A stretch of 32,651 nucleotides of DNA from an uncultured Pirellulaceae bacterium (GTDB lineage Bacteria; Planctomycetota; Planctomycetia; Pirellulales; Pirellulaceae), in NCBI GenBank assembly GCA_905480545.1, contig CAJQQR010000155.1:1-32651 (forward strand). Reading direction: 5' to 3'. This document shows positions 1-8,100 of the stretch, piece by piece. The notes under the pieces are model-generated. The model had not been told where the DNA came from. It did not search any database and was given only the letters and a program-made list of their open reading frames with translations. Both the position numbers and the translations under genes were made by a program. Each line of letters opens with the position of its first letter. The first letter of the stretch is position 1.

Positions 1-187
1 AATCTTTGCATGTTTGTAAGTTTGTAATGATGTAAGTTTGTAAAGTGTGAAAGAGTGTAAGCTTGCGCGTTTTGAAACGTTGTAAGTTTGTAAGTGTGTA
101 AGTTTGTAAGTTTGTGAAGTTTTAAAGAATGTAAGTTTGCGCGTTTAGAAACTGTGCAAATCTGTAAGTGTGTAAGCTTGTCATCAG
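1..187. repeat. AT-rich short-period repeat tract (octamer TGTAAGTT)
   Basis: The tract is built from imperfect copies of the octamer TGTAAGTT. They are nearly head to tail around 80-117 and more scattered elsewhere. There is also a higher-order duplication about 74 bp apart: the segment at 57-78 (GTAAGCTTGCGCG core) recurs with a few changes at 131-152. Frequent TAA triplets close the reading frames. The tract stops abruptly at about 181, where moxR homology begins in mid-gene. No spacers of constant length are present, so it is not CRISPR. It starts at the window edge, so its full extent is unknown and an assembly artefact is possible. Confidence 0.8.
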
Positions 188-769
188 GTGACCAGCGGTG
201 GGACCCGCTATAACTTGCCAGAGCCCTTTTTTGTATTGGCGACTCAAAACCCGATCGAAATGGAAGGGACTTATCCGCTGCCCGAAGCTCAGCTTGATCG
301 ATTTATGTTTAATGTGATGCTTGATTATTTAAGCGAGGATGACGAAGTAACGGTCGTGACACAGACGACCTCACGAAAGCCTGACCCGATTTCGCCCATT
401 TTTACCGGAGACGATATTCGTGGGTTTCATGAAGTGGTCCGTTAAGTCCCGGTGGCAGAAGAAGTGGTTCGGTATGCGGTTCAAATTGCTGCCTCAACTC
501 GACCTGGCCAAAACGATACGCCAAGTTTCGTGGATGAGTGCATTAGCTGGGGAGCTGGATTGCGCGCGGCCCAGGACTTGATTCTTGGGTCGAAGGCACG
601 GGCGTTGCTTGATGGCCGGGCGCACGTGTCGCCGGCCGACATTCAAGCGTTGGCGTTCCCGGTTTTAAGGCACCGCATTTTGTTGAGCTACCGCGCTGAG
701 GCGGAGGGCTTGACCGTAGAGACGATCATTGAGCAGGTATTAGATCACGTCAAATCGCCGATCACCTGA
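182..769 (+). pseudogene. MoxR-family AAA+ ATPase, 5'-truncated and interrupted by an in-frame stop
   Basis: The reading frame from 182 encodes the C-terminal part of a MoxR ATPase, including the sensor-1 block ATQNPIEMEGTYPLPEAQLD and the C-terminal lid helices. Compared with the intact paralogue at 18870-19823, homology starts at the equivalent of its residue 131. The Walker A and Walker B segments are therefore absent, and repeat DNA with stops lies where they should be. A TAA at 443-445 falls where the paralogue has a lysine (KIPV versus stop-VPV), so a single AAA-to-TAA change would explain it. The frame is the same on both sides of the stop. The DUF58, BatA and coiled-coil genes follow on the same strand, the usual MoxR neighbourhood. 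As written the gene cannot make a working ATPase. Sequencing or assembly error at a contig end is the main alternative. Confidence 0.85.
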
Positions 770-897
770 TGGATTGTTTCCCTAGCGATGCCCTTGATGG
801 GTTGGGCGCGCACGGTCAAATCAGCAACGTGTTCAATCGAGCGAAGCGACTCAGACTTCGACGCATTTAAAATCAATTTTTTTGCAATGACAACCCA

Positions 898-1896
898 ATG
901 CCGGCGATTCCTCAAAATTTGAATTCGAAACAGCCGTCTCGGATCGATCCAGAAGCCTTGATGCGGATCAAGAGTTTGCAGTTGCGAGCAAAGGTGGTCG
1001 TCGAGGGTTTCTACAATGGATTGCATCGCAGTCCGTTTCACGGATTTAGCTCTCAATTTAGCGAGTATCGCCAATACGTAACGGGAGACGACCTTCGTTA
1101 TGTTGACTGGAAGTTGTACGCTCGATCGGATCGATACTACATCAAGCGATTTGAGGATGAAACGAACCTGCGTTGTTACTTGCTGGTTGATCGCAGCAAG
1201 TCGATGGATTTTGGTTCGCTTTCTTTTAAAAAATCAGATTACGCAATTACACTTGCTGCAACGCTCGCTTATTTTCTCAACAGACAACGAGATGCCGTAG
1301 GGCTCTTAACATTCAATGACAAGATCGGAGAATATATACCTGCCCGATACCGAACGGGGCATTTTCATCGTCTCCTTGTCGGTTTGGAGACTCCGCTCGA
1401 AGGAGCATCAACGAACCTGGTGTTGCCAATTCAGCAGGTTGCCCAGCTAACGCGTCGCCGGAGTTTGATTGTATTGATTTCCGATTTGCTTGCTGACCCC
1501 AAGGATTTGGATAAGAGTCTTGGTTCATTGCGATCTTGCGGGCATGATGTCGTAGTGTTTCAAATTCTTGATCCAGCCGAATTGGATTTTGATTTTGACG
1601 ATCCATCGCTGTTTTACGATCTAGAATCGGGGAAAAAGTTATACGTGGACCCGTCGACAGCAAAGCAAAATTACCTTGAGTCGATGGCGGAGCATGAGTC
1701 GACGATTAAGCAGGCTTGCGAGAATCATGGAATCGATCGATTTCGATTCCCGACCGACCGACCGCTGGAAGATGCATTGTTTGATTTCTTGCAGTATCGG
1801 CAAAATTCTAAATCATCCCCACAACGAAAAGGAAACACGGCTGCCGGGAAATCCGACTCAGCATTACGCCCTGCAAAAGCGGGGGGAGTGAGTTAG
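898..1896 (+). CDS. DUF58 domain protein with vWA-like fold (soluble, MoxR partner)
   Basis: This 332-residue protein has no clear membrane segment. The DUF58 signature runs over about residues 56-87 (EYRQYVTGDDLRYVDWK, then KRFEDE). It is followed by a vWA-like domain whose metal site D98-x-S100-x-S102 (DRSKS) is intact, with a later ISDLL segment. The C-terminal 30 residues are a polar low-complexity tail. DUF58 proteins are the standard partners of MoxR ATPases and probably present or recruit substrates to them; that role is inferred from the family. The ATG at 898 is the only good start, since a TAA lies in frame at 868-870. A 128-bp gap separates it from the broken moxR, and the next gene starts 2 bp after its stop, so they are probably co-transcribed. 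Confidence 0.9.
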   Translation: MPAIPQNLNSKQPSRIDPEALMRIKSLQLRAKVVVEGFYNGLHRSPFHGFSSQFSEYRQYVTGDDLRYVDWKLYARSDRYYIKRFEDETNLRCYLLVDRSKSMDFGSLSFKKSDYAITLAATLAYFLNRQRDAVGLLTFNDKIGEYIPARYRTGHFHRLLVGLETPLEGASTNLVLPIQQVAQLTRRRSLIVLISDLLADPKDLDKSLGSLRSCGHDVVVFQILDPAELDFDFDDPSLFYDLESGKKLYVDPSTAKQNYLESMAEHESTIKQACENHGIDRFRFPTDRPLEDALFDFLQYRQNSKSSPQRKGNTAAGKSDSALRPAKAGGVS

Positions 1897-1898
1897 TC

Positions 1899-4019
1899 AT
1901 GTTTTGGTTTCTTCCTAGCTTTCTATCGCCGACGTTTTTGGTTCTTGGACTGATCACGATTTCCCTGCCCATCTTATTTCATTTTTTCCGACGAACGCCA
2001 AAGGGAAGCGTCCAGTTCAGCACGTTGATGTTTTTGAAACCTTCACCGCCAAGACTGACTCGGCGAAGTAAGGTCGACAATTGGTTGCTGCTGTTGCTAC
2101 GCGGTTTGATCTTGCTTCTGATCGCATTAGCGTTTGGGCGGTTGTTTTTTCGCCAAACCGATTTTCTCAATATTACTGATCTCCCGACACGTCGTGTCGC
2201 GATTTTGGTCGACACAAGCGCCAGTATGCAGCGCGGCGACCTCTGGAAGAAAGCAAAGGAGTCTGTGGCCGAATTGATGGATACGCTGGGTCCAAACGAT
2301 GAAGCCGCCATTCTTACTTTCGATCGAGAGACCACATCGCTGGTCGGTTTTGCAAGGGATTCAAAGAATTTGACCGACGGCGGCTCGTCTGCCGTCAATC
2401 CGTCCAAGGCCTTGCGTCGAGAGATGTTAGTTAAGGCGCTCGATGGTGTCTCGCCCGGCTGGAACGAGACGGACCTCGGACGTGCGTTGATCGAGACCGT
2501 TGAACAGTTGGAAGCCGATTCGGACGGCGATTCCGTCGATCGTATTGCGGAATCCCAAGTCGTTCTGGTGACCGATTTGCAATCAGGTGCCGATATCAAG
2601 GCGTTGCAGTCATTTGAATGGCCGAAAAAAATTCCGGTTGAATTACGTTTGGTGACCACGGAGACAAACAACAACGCGACGTTGAGTTTGTTGAAAAACC
2701 GAGATAATGCTTCGCAGGATGGGAAGCTGCGAGTGAAGGTTTTTAATGTTGAAAAATCTGAAAAATCTCAATTTGACATCTCTTGGTTGGACGAAAATCT
2801 TGATGCTTCAGCACGGATCGCAACGGTCGTGGTTCCGCCAGGGCAAAGTCGGATTGTTAGTATTGAGCGTCCAAACGACGATTTGCTTGGCTTAGAATTG
2901 TCGGGCGATGAAGAGTTGTTTGACAACAGGTACTTCCTGTCCAATCAGAAACAGATTCCCGAAAGAATCATGTTTGTTGGCGATGACGAGGTCGTCCGTG
3001 AACAGCTTCGGTTTTATCTGCAAAAGGCGTGCACACTTTTAATTGGCAAGCAAATCGAATTTGTTGATGCGAGTGAATTAAGTGAAGATTCTGAATGTAA
3101 TATCGTATTCATTACCGGCAAAATCAGTAAGCGGCAGAATTTGCTGATGAAACAATTCGTGAATGATGGTGGGTTGGTTTGCACGGTTGTGACCAAGTCT
3201 GATATGGAAGCAACACTTGCTGACCTGCTCGACCAGAAGGTCAAAATCACTGAAGCGGAGGAGCGGGACTATTCCCTGCTATCGGAAATTGACTTTAAAA
3301 ACCGATTGTTTTCTCCTTTTGCCGATCCAAAATTCAGCAACTTTGCCAATATTCGTTTCTGGCGGCATCGCAAAGTCGAAATCGAAACTGTTACGCCAAT
3401 TGCCAAGTTCGACAATGACAATCTTGCGATTGGTTCAATAAATGTCGGAAAGGGGACTGTTTACGTTTTTACATCCGGTTGGAATCCATCCGATAGTCAA
3501 TTTGCGGTGTCGTCGAAATTCGTTGGCGTGATGATGAGCATGATGTTGAAAGATCTGGTGCAAGAAAATCTAAACTTTGAAATTGGTGATGCCATCGATT
3601 TGTCAAAATTTGTCGATGGCGACGTCGAATCGTTAACCCGCCCGGACGGAGCGGAAGTCGCGATTGCGCGCACTGCGACTGATGACATCCTGGCTGAAAT
3701 TGATCAGCCGGGGATTTACCAGATCTCCTCAACTACCCAAACGAAACGCTTGGCCTTCAATTTGCCTGCAAACGAAAGTCAAACGAATCTGATGGACTCG
3801 GAAATGCTGGAGCAGGCTGGTATTCAATTGGGTACAATGTCTTCCGCGGCAGAAAAAGTGGAATTGGAACGGCAACGTCGTGACAGTGAATTGGAAAGCC
3901 AACAAAAACTTTGGCGATGGATGCTGGTACTGGCGATTATTGTTCTGTTTATCGAAACGATTTTGTCAAGTTATTATGCTAGTCGACAAACGGTCGCTGA
4001 AGCCCAACAGGAACTTTGA
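1899..4019 (+). CDS. BatA-type membrane protein with vWA domain
   Basis: This is a 706-residue membrane protein. The N-terminal BatA-type segment has two hydrophobic helices (about 9-30 and 61-83) separated by a basic loop. A vWA domain follows, with the intact metal-site motif D105-T-S107-A-S109, a later NETDLGRAL stretch and VTDLQSG. A long probably extracytoplasmic region with a ThuA- or glutamine-amidotransferase-like beta/alpha pattern precedes a C-terminal membrane helix (about 673-690). Planctomycetes and many other bacteria encode such proteins after moxR and DUF58 genes in aerotolerance-type (Bat) clusters. The function is inferred to be envelope stress or metal-dependent protein interaction. 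A G-rich ribosome binding site lies near 1879-1887. The stop sits 2 bp before the ATG of the next gene. Confidence 0.88.
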   Translation: MFWFLPSFLSPTFLVLGLITISLPILFHFFRRTPKGSVQFSTLMFLKPSPPRLTRRSKVDNWLLLLLRGLILLLIALAFGRLFFRQTDFLNITDLPTRRVAILVDTSASMQRGDLWKKAKESVAELMDTLGPNDEAAILTFDRETTSLVGFARDSKNLTDGGSSAVNPSKALRREMLVKALDGVSPGWNETDLGRALIETVEQLEADSDGDSVDRIAESQVVLVTDLQSGADIKALQSFEWPKKIPVELRLVTTETNNNATLSLLKNRDNASQDGKLRVKVFNVEKSEKSQFDISWLDENLDASARIATVVVPPGQSRIVSIERPNDDLLGLELSGDEELFDNRYFLSNQKQIPERIMFVGDDEVVREQLRFYLQKACTLLIGKQIEFVDASELSEDSECNIVFITGKISKRQNLLMKQFVNDGGLVCTVVTKSDMEATLADLLDQKVKITEAEERDYSLLSEIDFKNRLFSPFADPKFSNFANIRFWRHRKVEIETVTPIAKFDNDNLAIGSINVGKGTVYVFTSGWNPSDSQFAVSSKFVGVMMSMMLKDLVQENLNFEIGDAIDLSKFVDGDVESLTRPDGAEVAIARTATDDILAEIDQPGIYQISSTTQTKRLAFNLPANESQTNLMDSEMLEQAGIQLGTMSSAAEKVELERQRRDSELESQQKLWRWMLVLAIIVLFIETILSSYYASRQTVAEAQQEL
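4009..4013 (+). promoter_or_regulatory. Ribosome binding site AGGAA deciding the start of the large coiled-coil gene
   Basis: AGGAA lies 8 nt before the ATG at 4022 and only 2 nt before an in-frame TTG at 4016. The spacing favours the ATG, giving a 1328-residue product. Confidence 0.6.
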
Positions 4020-4021
4020 AA

Positions 4022-7000
4022 ATGTACACGCGATTATTTGAAGAGTTAAGTGTCGTTGCAAGACGATTGCGTTTTTCGACTCAGATGACAGTGCTTTCGA
4101 TTTTATGGCTCTTGTTCTTCTTTATAGCTTGGGGGTTGTCGAAAGCGGATCCATTGTTTGGGGTGACGCCTGCCATGGGTTCGTTGGTGTTCCTGGGAAT
4201 CTGTTTGCTAATTTCAGCAACATTTATCATTGCTTCGCGGAATTGGTTTTCTGATCCCAAATGGGTGGCTTCGCGAATTGAATCGCAGTACCCCGAATTG
4301 GAATCTCGATTGCTGACATCGATCGATCAGGTTAACGAATTTAAAGAACAGAACATCGGCTTTTTGCAGCAGCTGTTGTTGACTCAAACGATCAATCATT
4401 CGGTTCGAAATCCCTGGGAGATGGTCGTCTCAAGCAGCAAGTTCGTTTTTTCGCAACTTGCTGCCATTTGCGCATTCACCCTGCTGCTTCTTGGTGCGGT
4501 CATGATGTCGCAGGCACCTCCAGTGGTCAAATCGCAGAAGATGTTAGGCGATGATGCTCCCGAGGTTGTTTCACAGCCCGAACTTCTTCTTCCAACACAA
4601 TTGGAATCCGTTGAACCTGGAAATGCAGAAGTTGAAAACGGCTCATCATTGATTGTGTTGGCCAAGTTCTCTGGACAGTTACCGGAAAAAGCGGATCTGG
4701 TTTACGAGTGTTCGGTTCCGCAATCAGATGGTGAATCGGAACTTGTAATCCGACGAATTGCGATGAATCCCAGTTTTGACGATCCGATTTTCGCCGGGCA
4801 GATCGAAAATGTCACCCAGCCCCTGACGTATTGGGTTGAATATGATAACCAAACTTCAGATCGATTTTATGTGACGGTGTTCGAGTATCCCTCATTGCAA
4901 CAACTCGATTTTGAATTGGATTTTCCAGAGTATACAAAGCTACCAAACAAGGTGGTTAACGATGCGCGACGAGTGTCAGCATTGTTGGGAACGAACGTGA
5001 CCATTACGGCCCGGCTTAACAAATCGGTTCGAGAATGTGTCCTTGTTTCAAAGGCTGGTGATTCGATCGCTCTTTCGGAAAGCCCGACGGGAGACGCGGT
5101 GTACTCCGCCAGTTTCGTGGTCACGGAATCGAATCGTTTTGACTTGCAATTGCGGGACGATTCTGACCGTCGCAATAAACTTCCACCCGAAATTTCGATT
5201 AATGCACTCAGTAACCAACCACCGATTGTAAAGATCACGATGCCGGGACGCGATCTTGAAGTTTCGCCTTTGGAAGAACTGGATACTCAAGCGAAGATTT
5301 CTGACGATTATGGCGTTCATCGAACAGGGATGACTTATTCGATCGCTGGTGGCATGGCAAACGAACTGGTTTTGGGAAAAGATCTGGAATCGAAAAAGGA
5401 ACACTTAGTTGAAAAGTTGATTGACTTTGAAAGTCTAAATGCAGCACCCAATCAATTGGTTTCGTACTTTTATTGGGCGGAGGATTTCGTAGACGATGGC
5501 AAAACACGTCGCATAATGAGCGATCTGTTTTTTGCCGAGGTTCGCGAGTTTGAGCAGATATTCCGACAGGGCGAACAGCAATCCCAGAGCCAGCAACAAA
5601 GACAACAGCAGCAACAGCAAAGTCAACAACAGCAGCAACAAGCCGCCGAGTTAATGGATCTTCAGAAAGAGATCATCAATGCGACGTGGAAATTGATTCG
5701 ACGCGAAACTGACGACCAACCAAGCAGTCAATTTGCCAGCGACGTTTCCGTCATTCAGGAATCGCAGCAAATGGGGATTGGGCTGGTGGATGAACTGGCC
5801 GAGAAAATGGCGAACAATCCACAGGCAGGCACTCTTGCAACGCAGATCAAAACCGCGATGAATGGTGTTGTGTTGACGCTTCAAAAAAGCATTGGAGTGA
5901 ATTCGGCAAATCCGCTTGTGGACGCCGTTTCTCAAGAACAGCAAGTGTATCAAATGCTCTTGAAATTACAGTCTGATGACTCCCAAGTTCAGCAGCAACA
6001 GCAGCAACAGCAGCAATCCCAGAGCCAACAGCAGCAACAAAGTCGCTCGCAGCAGCAGCTTCAGCAACTTCAATTGGAAAACGATCGCAACCGATATGAA
6101 GAGGAGAATCAAGCGCAAAAACAACAGGAAGAAGACGCTGAGAAGGCTGAGGTTCGTCAAGCGTTGAACCGCTTGAAGGAACTTGCACGTCGGCAGGAGG
6201 ATATCAATGAGCAGTTGGAGAAACTCCAAACAGCACTTGAAGCGGCCAAGGACGATGCGGAGAAGGCAGAGATTGAACGTCGATTGAAACGCCTTCGGGA
6301 ACAGCAAGAGGAATTGCTCCGGGACCTCGATGAATTGAAAAGCGATGCTGAACAAAACCAAGATAACAAATTAATGCAAAATGCGACCGAAGAACTTGAC
6401 AAGGCTCGTGAGAATGTTCGCAAATCCGCGGAAGCACTAAAGGAGAACCAGGTGACAAAAGCCGCGGCTGCTGGAAACCGAGCTCAACAGCAGTTCGAGG
6501 ATCTTCGCGAAGAATTCAAGAAGGGAAACGCGAATCAGTTTGTCGAACAGATGAAGGAAATGAGCACCAAGGCTCAGGAGTTACAGGACAAACAAACGGA
6601 AATCGCAGAGCAAATTCAAAACATTAAAGATGCAGAAGGTAAATCGTTACGCGAACAGAATAATCGCGATCAACTGAAGCAAGAGCTTAGCGATCAACGA
6701 AAAAAATACGACGACATTTTGAAGGATATCAAAGAGGTTGTTCGTGATGCGGAAGAGTCCGAGCCGCTCTTGTCACAGCAATTATTTGACACCTATCAGC
6801 AGACTCGTAAAAGCAAAACTGTGGAGGAAATCGATTTGACTCGGCAAATGCTTTCTCAAGGATTTATCGACGAAGCAGAGAAGACCAATTCAGCAGCCGA
6901 AAAAGGTGTTGCCGAGTTAAACAAAGGTGTTCAGAAAGCAGCGCAGAGCATCGTTGGCGACGAATCCGAATCGCTTCGCCGCGCCGAACAGACGCTACGT

Positions 7001-8008
7001 AAACTTGCAAATCAAATCAATCGAGAGATACAGGAGAATAATCCAAGCGAAGCCACGTCAGCCGAAGATTCCGAAGGTGGTGTTGAGAACGAAAACAGGC
7101 AACCCAATGGTGATCAGACGGGTGGTGATCAAGACGGCGAAATGGAAAGCTCCCAATCAGAATCGCAACAGCAAAAAAATGGTAATTCTCAACAGGGGAA
7201 ACAGGAAAAAAACGAGTCCAAAACCGGAAAACGTGGCGGACAGAAAAACGTTGAACAAGGAAAATCTGAACAAGGAGAATCGGAACAAGGAAAATCGGAA
7301 CAAGGAGAATCGGAACAAGGAGAATCGGGGCGTTCAAAAGGCGAGCAGAAGGGTAATCAGGACAGCAAGCGGTCTGGAGAGCCAAGCGGCAAACAGGAAA
7401 GTGGACGATCGGGAGAAAAAGCTGACCAAAAGCAGAACGACCAGAAGTCAGGTGGATCCCCGGAAAAACAGGGTCAGAATCGAGATGGAAAAACGGATGG
7501 CAAACGCAGTAAAAGCGGGAAAGGTGGCCAGGAAGGTGGACAGTCGCGGGGTAATCAAGCACAAAACCCATCGCAACCCAACGGCCAACCGTCTCAGCGA
7601 CCAAATGGAGCATCCGGACGGTTTGAAGGATTTGAAGAAATGTTTGGGCCGACCGGTGGAACGCCTCGACCGATCACCGGTGACCAGTATCGGCAATTTT
7701 CGAATGATCTCAGGGAAATTGAAGAATTGCTGGAAGATCCAAAAATGCGTTCTCAAGCCGCTGAAATTCGCGAGCAAGCAAAAGCGATTCGCGTGGAAAT
7801 GAAACGACATTCCAAAGAACCCAATTGGGAAATCGTTCAAGATTTTATTGCCGAGCCGTTGGAGAAACTTCGGGCAGAGGTTGCGCGGGAATTGATTCTG
7901 AAAGAAAATCGAGAAGCTCTGGTTCCAATTGATCGCGATCCTGTCCCCGCAATTTTTGAGGCGCAGGTTCAGGAGTATTACAAAGAATTAAGTGACGTGG
8001 AGAAGTAA
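4022..8008 (+). CDS. Very large Q-rich coiled-coil membrane protein (DUF4175-like)
   Basis: The product has 1328 residues and three N-terminal membrane helices (about 19-41, 52-71 and 140-165). A beta-rich region of about 350 residues follows. Then come two glutamine tracts encoded by CAG/CAA runs (near 5575-5643 and 5990-6068). A long charged coiled coil (about residues 690-900) follows, then an extremely polar E/Q/G/S/K segment (about 1010-1205). The 125-residue C-terminal domain is helical and ordered-looking. The architecture resembles the DUF4175/TIGR02302-type proteins that sit after BatA genes in MoxR clusters; this assignment rests on architecture and context. Function is unknown. The membrane anchor plus long coiled coil suggests a periplasmic or cytoplasmic tether. 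It probably belongs to one operon with the two upstream genes. Confidence 0.82.
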   Translation: MYTRLFEELSVVARRLRFSTQMTVLSILWLLFFFIAWGLSKADPLFGVTPAMGSLVFLGICLLISATFIIASRNWFSDPKWVASRIESQYPELESRLLTSIDQVNEFKEQNIGFLQQLLLTQTINHSVRNPWEMVVSSSKFVFSQLAAICAFTLLLLGAVMMSQAPPVVKSQKMLGDDAPEVVSQPELLLPTQLESVEPGNAEVENGSSLIVLAKFSGQLPEKADLVYECSVPQSDGESELVIRRIAMNPSFDDPIFAGQIENVTQPLTYWVEYDNQTSDRFYVTVFEYPSLQQLDFELDFPEYTKLPNKVVNDARRVSALLGTNVTITARLNKSVRECVLVSKAGDSIALSESPTGDAVYSASFVVTESNRFDLQLRDDSDRRNKLPPEISINALSNQPPIVKITMPGRDLEVSPLEELDTQAKISDDYGVHRTGMTYSIAGGMANELVLGKDLESKKEHLVEKLIDFESLNAAPNQLVSYFYWAEDFVDDGKTRRIMSDLFFAEVREFEQIFRQGEQQSQSQQQRQQQQQQSQQQQQQAAELMDLQKEIINATWKLIRRETDDQPSSQFASDVSVIQESQQMGIGLVDELAEKMANNPQAGTLATQIKTAMNGVVLTLQKSIGVNSANPLVDAVSQEQQVYQMLLKLQSDDSQVQQQQQQQQQSQSQQQQQSRSQQQLQQLQLENDRNRYEEENQAQKQQEEDAEKAEVRQALNRLKELARRQEDINEQLEKLQTALEAAKDDAEKAEIERRLKRLREQQEELLRDLDELKSDAEQNQDNKLMQNATEELDKARENVRKSAEALKENQVTKAAAAGNRAQQQFEDLREEFKKGNANQFVEQMKEMSTKAQELQDKQTEIAEQIQNIKDAEGKSLREQNNRDQLKQELSDQRKKYDDILKDIKEVVRDAEESEPLLSQQLFDTYQQTRKSKTVEEIDLTRQMLSQGFIDEAEKTNSAAEKGVAELNKGVQKAAQSIVGDESESLRRAEQTLRKLANQINREIQENNPSEATSAEDSEGGVENENRQPNGDQTGGDQDGEMESSQSESQQQKNGNSQQGKQEKNESKTGKRGGQKNVEQGKSEQGESEQGKSEQGESEQGESGRSKGEQKGNQDSKRSGEPSGKQESGRSGEKADQKQNDQKSGGSPEKQGQNRDGKTDGKRSKSGKGGQEGGQSRGNQAQNPSQPNGQPSQRPNGASGRFEGFEEMFGPTGGTPRPITGDQYRQFSNDLREIEELLEDPKMRSQAAEIREQAKAIRVEMKRHSKEPNWEIVQDFIAEPLEKLRAEVARELILKENREALVPIDRDPVPAIFEAQVQEYYKELSDVEK
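7253..7327 (+). repeat. Five tandem 15-bp units encoding EQG(K/E)S
   Basis: Five head-to-tail copies of GAACAAGGARAATCG lie inside the low-complexity part of the large coiled-coil gene. The copies differ at one or two positions only. Because 15 is a multiple of three, copy-number change leaves the frame intact, so length polymorphism between strains is expected. Confidence 0.9.
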
Positions 8009-8100
8009 TTTCGTTATCCGCATGTCTCGCCCTTTTTCGTGTGTCCTCAATTATTGAGCCAGTCAATAGTGAATAACGCCTACTATCGAACCGTATCTGA

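Noticed and set aside
1-187. CRISPR-like array at the window start
   Set aside because: The period is about 8 bp with a loose 74-bp superrepeat; there are no constant repeats separated by unique spacers.
443-445. Stop-codon recoding (selenocysteine or readthrough) in the truncated moxR
   Set aside because: The stop is TAA at a lysine position, with no sign of a recoding element, and the gene already lacks its ATP-binding half.
5435-6361. Leucine-rich minus-strand open frames
   Set aside because: They are the complement of CAG/CAA glutamine tracts and coiled-coil codons, so apparent membrane helices are artefacts.
6927-7802. Long basic open frame inside the coiled-coil gene
   Set aside because: It is the shifted frame of the low-complexity E/Q/G/S/K segment; it has no ribosome site and its lysine/asparagine-rich repeats mirror the real frame.
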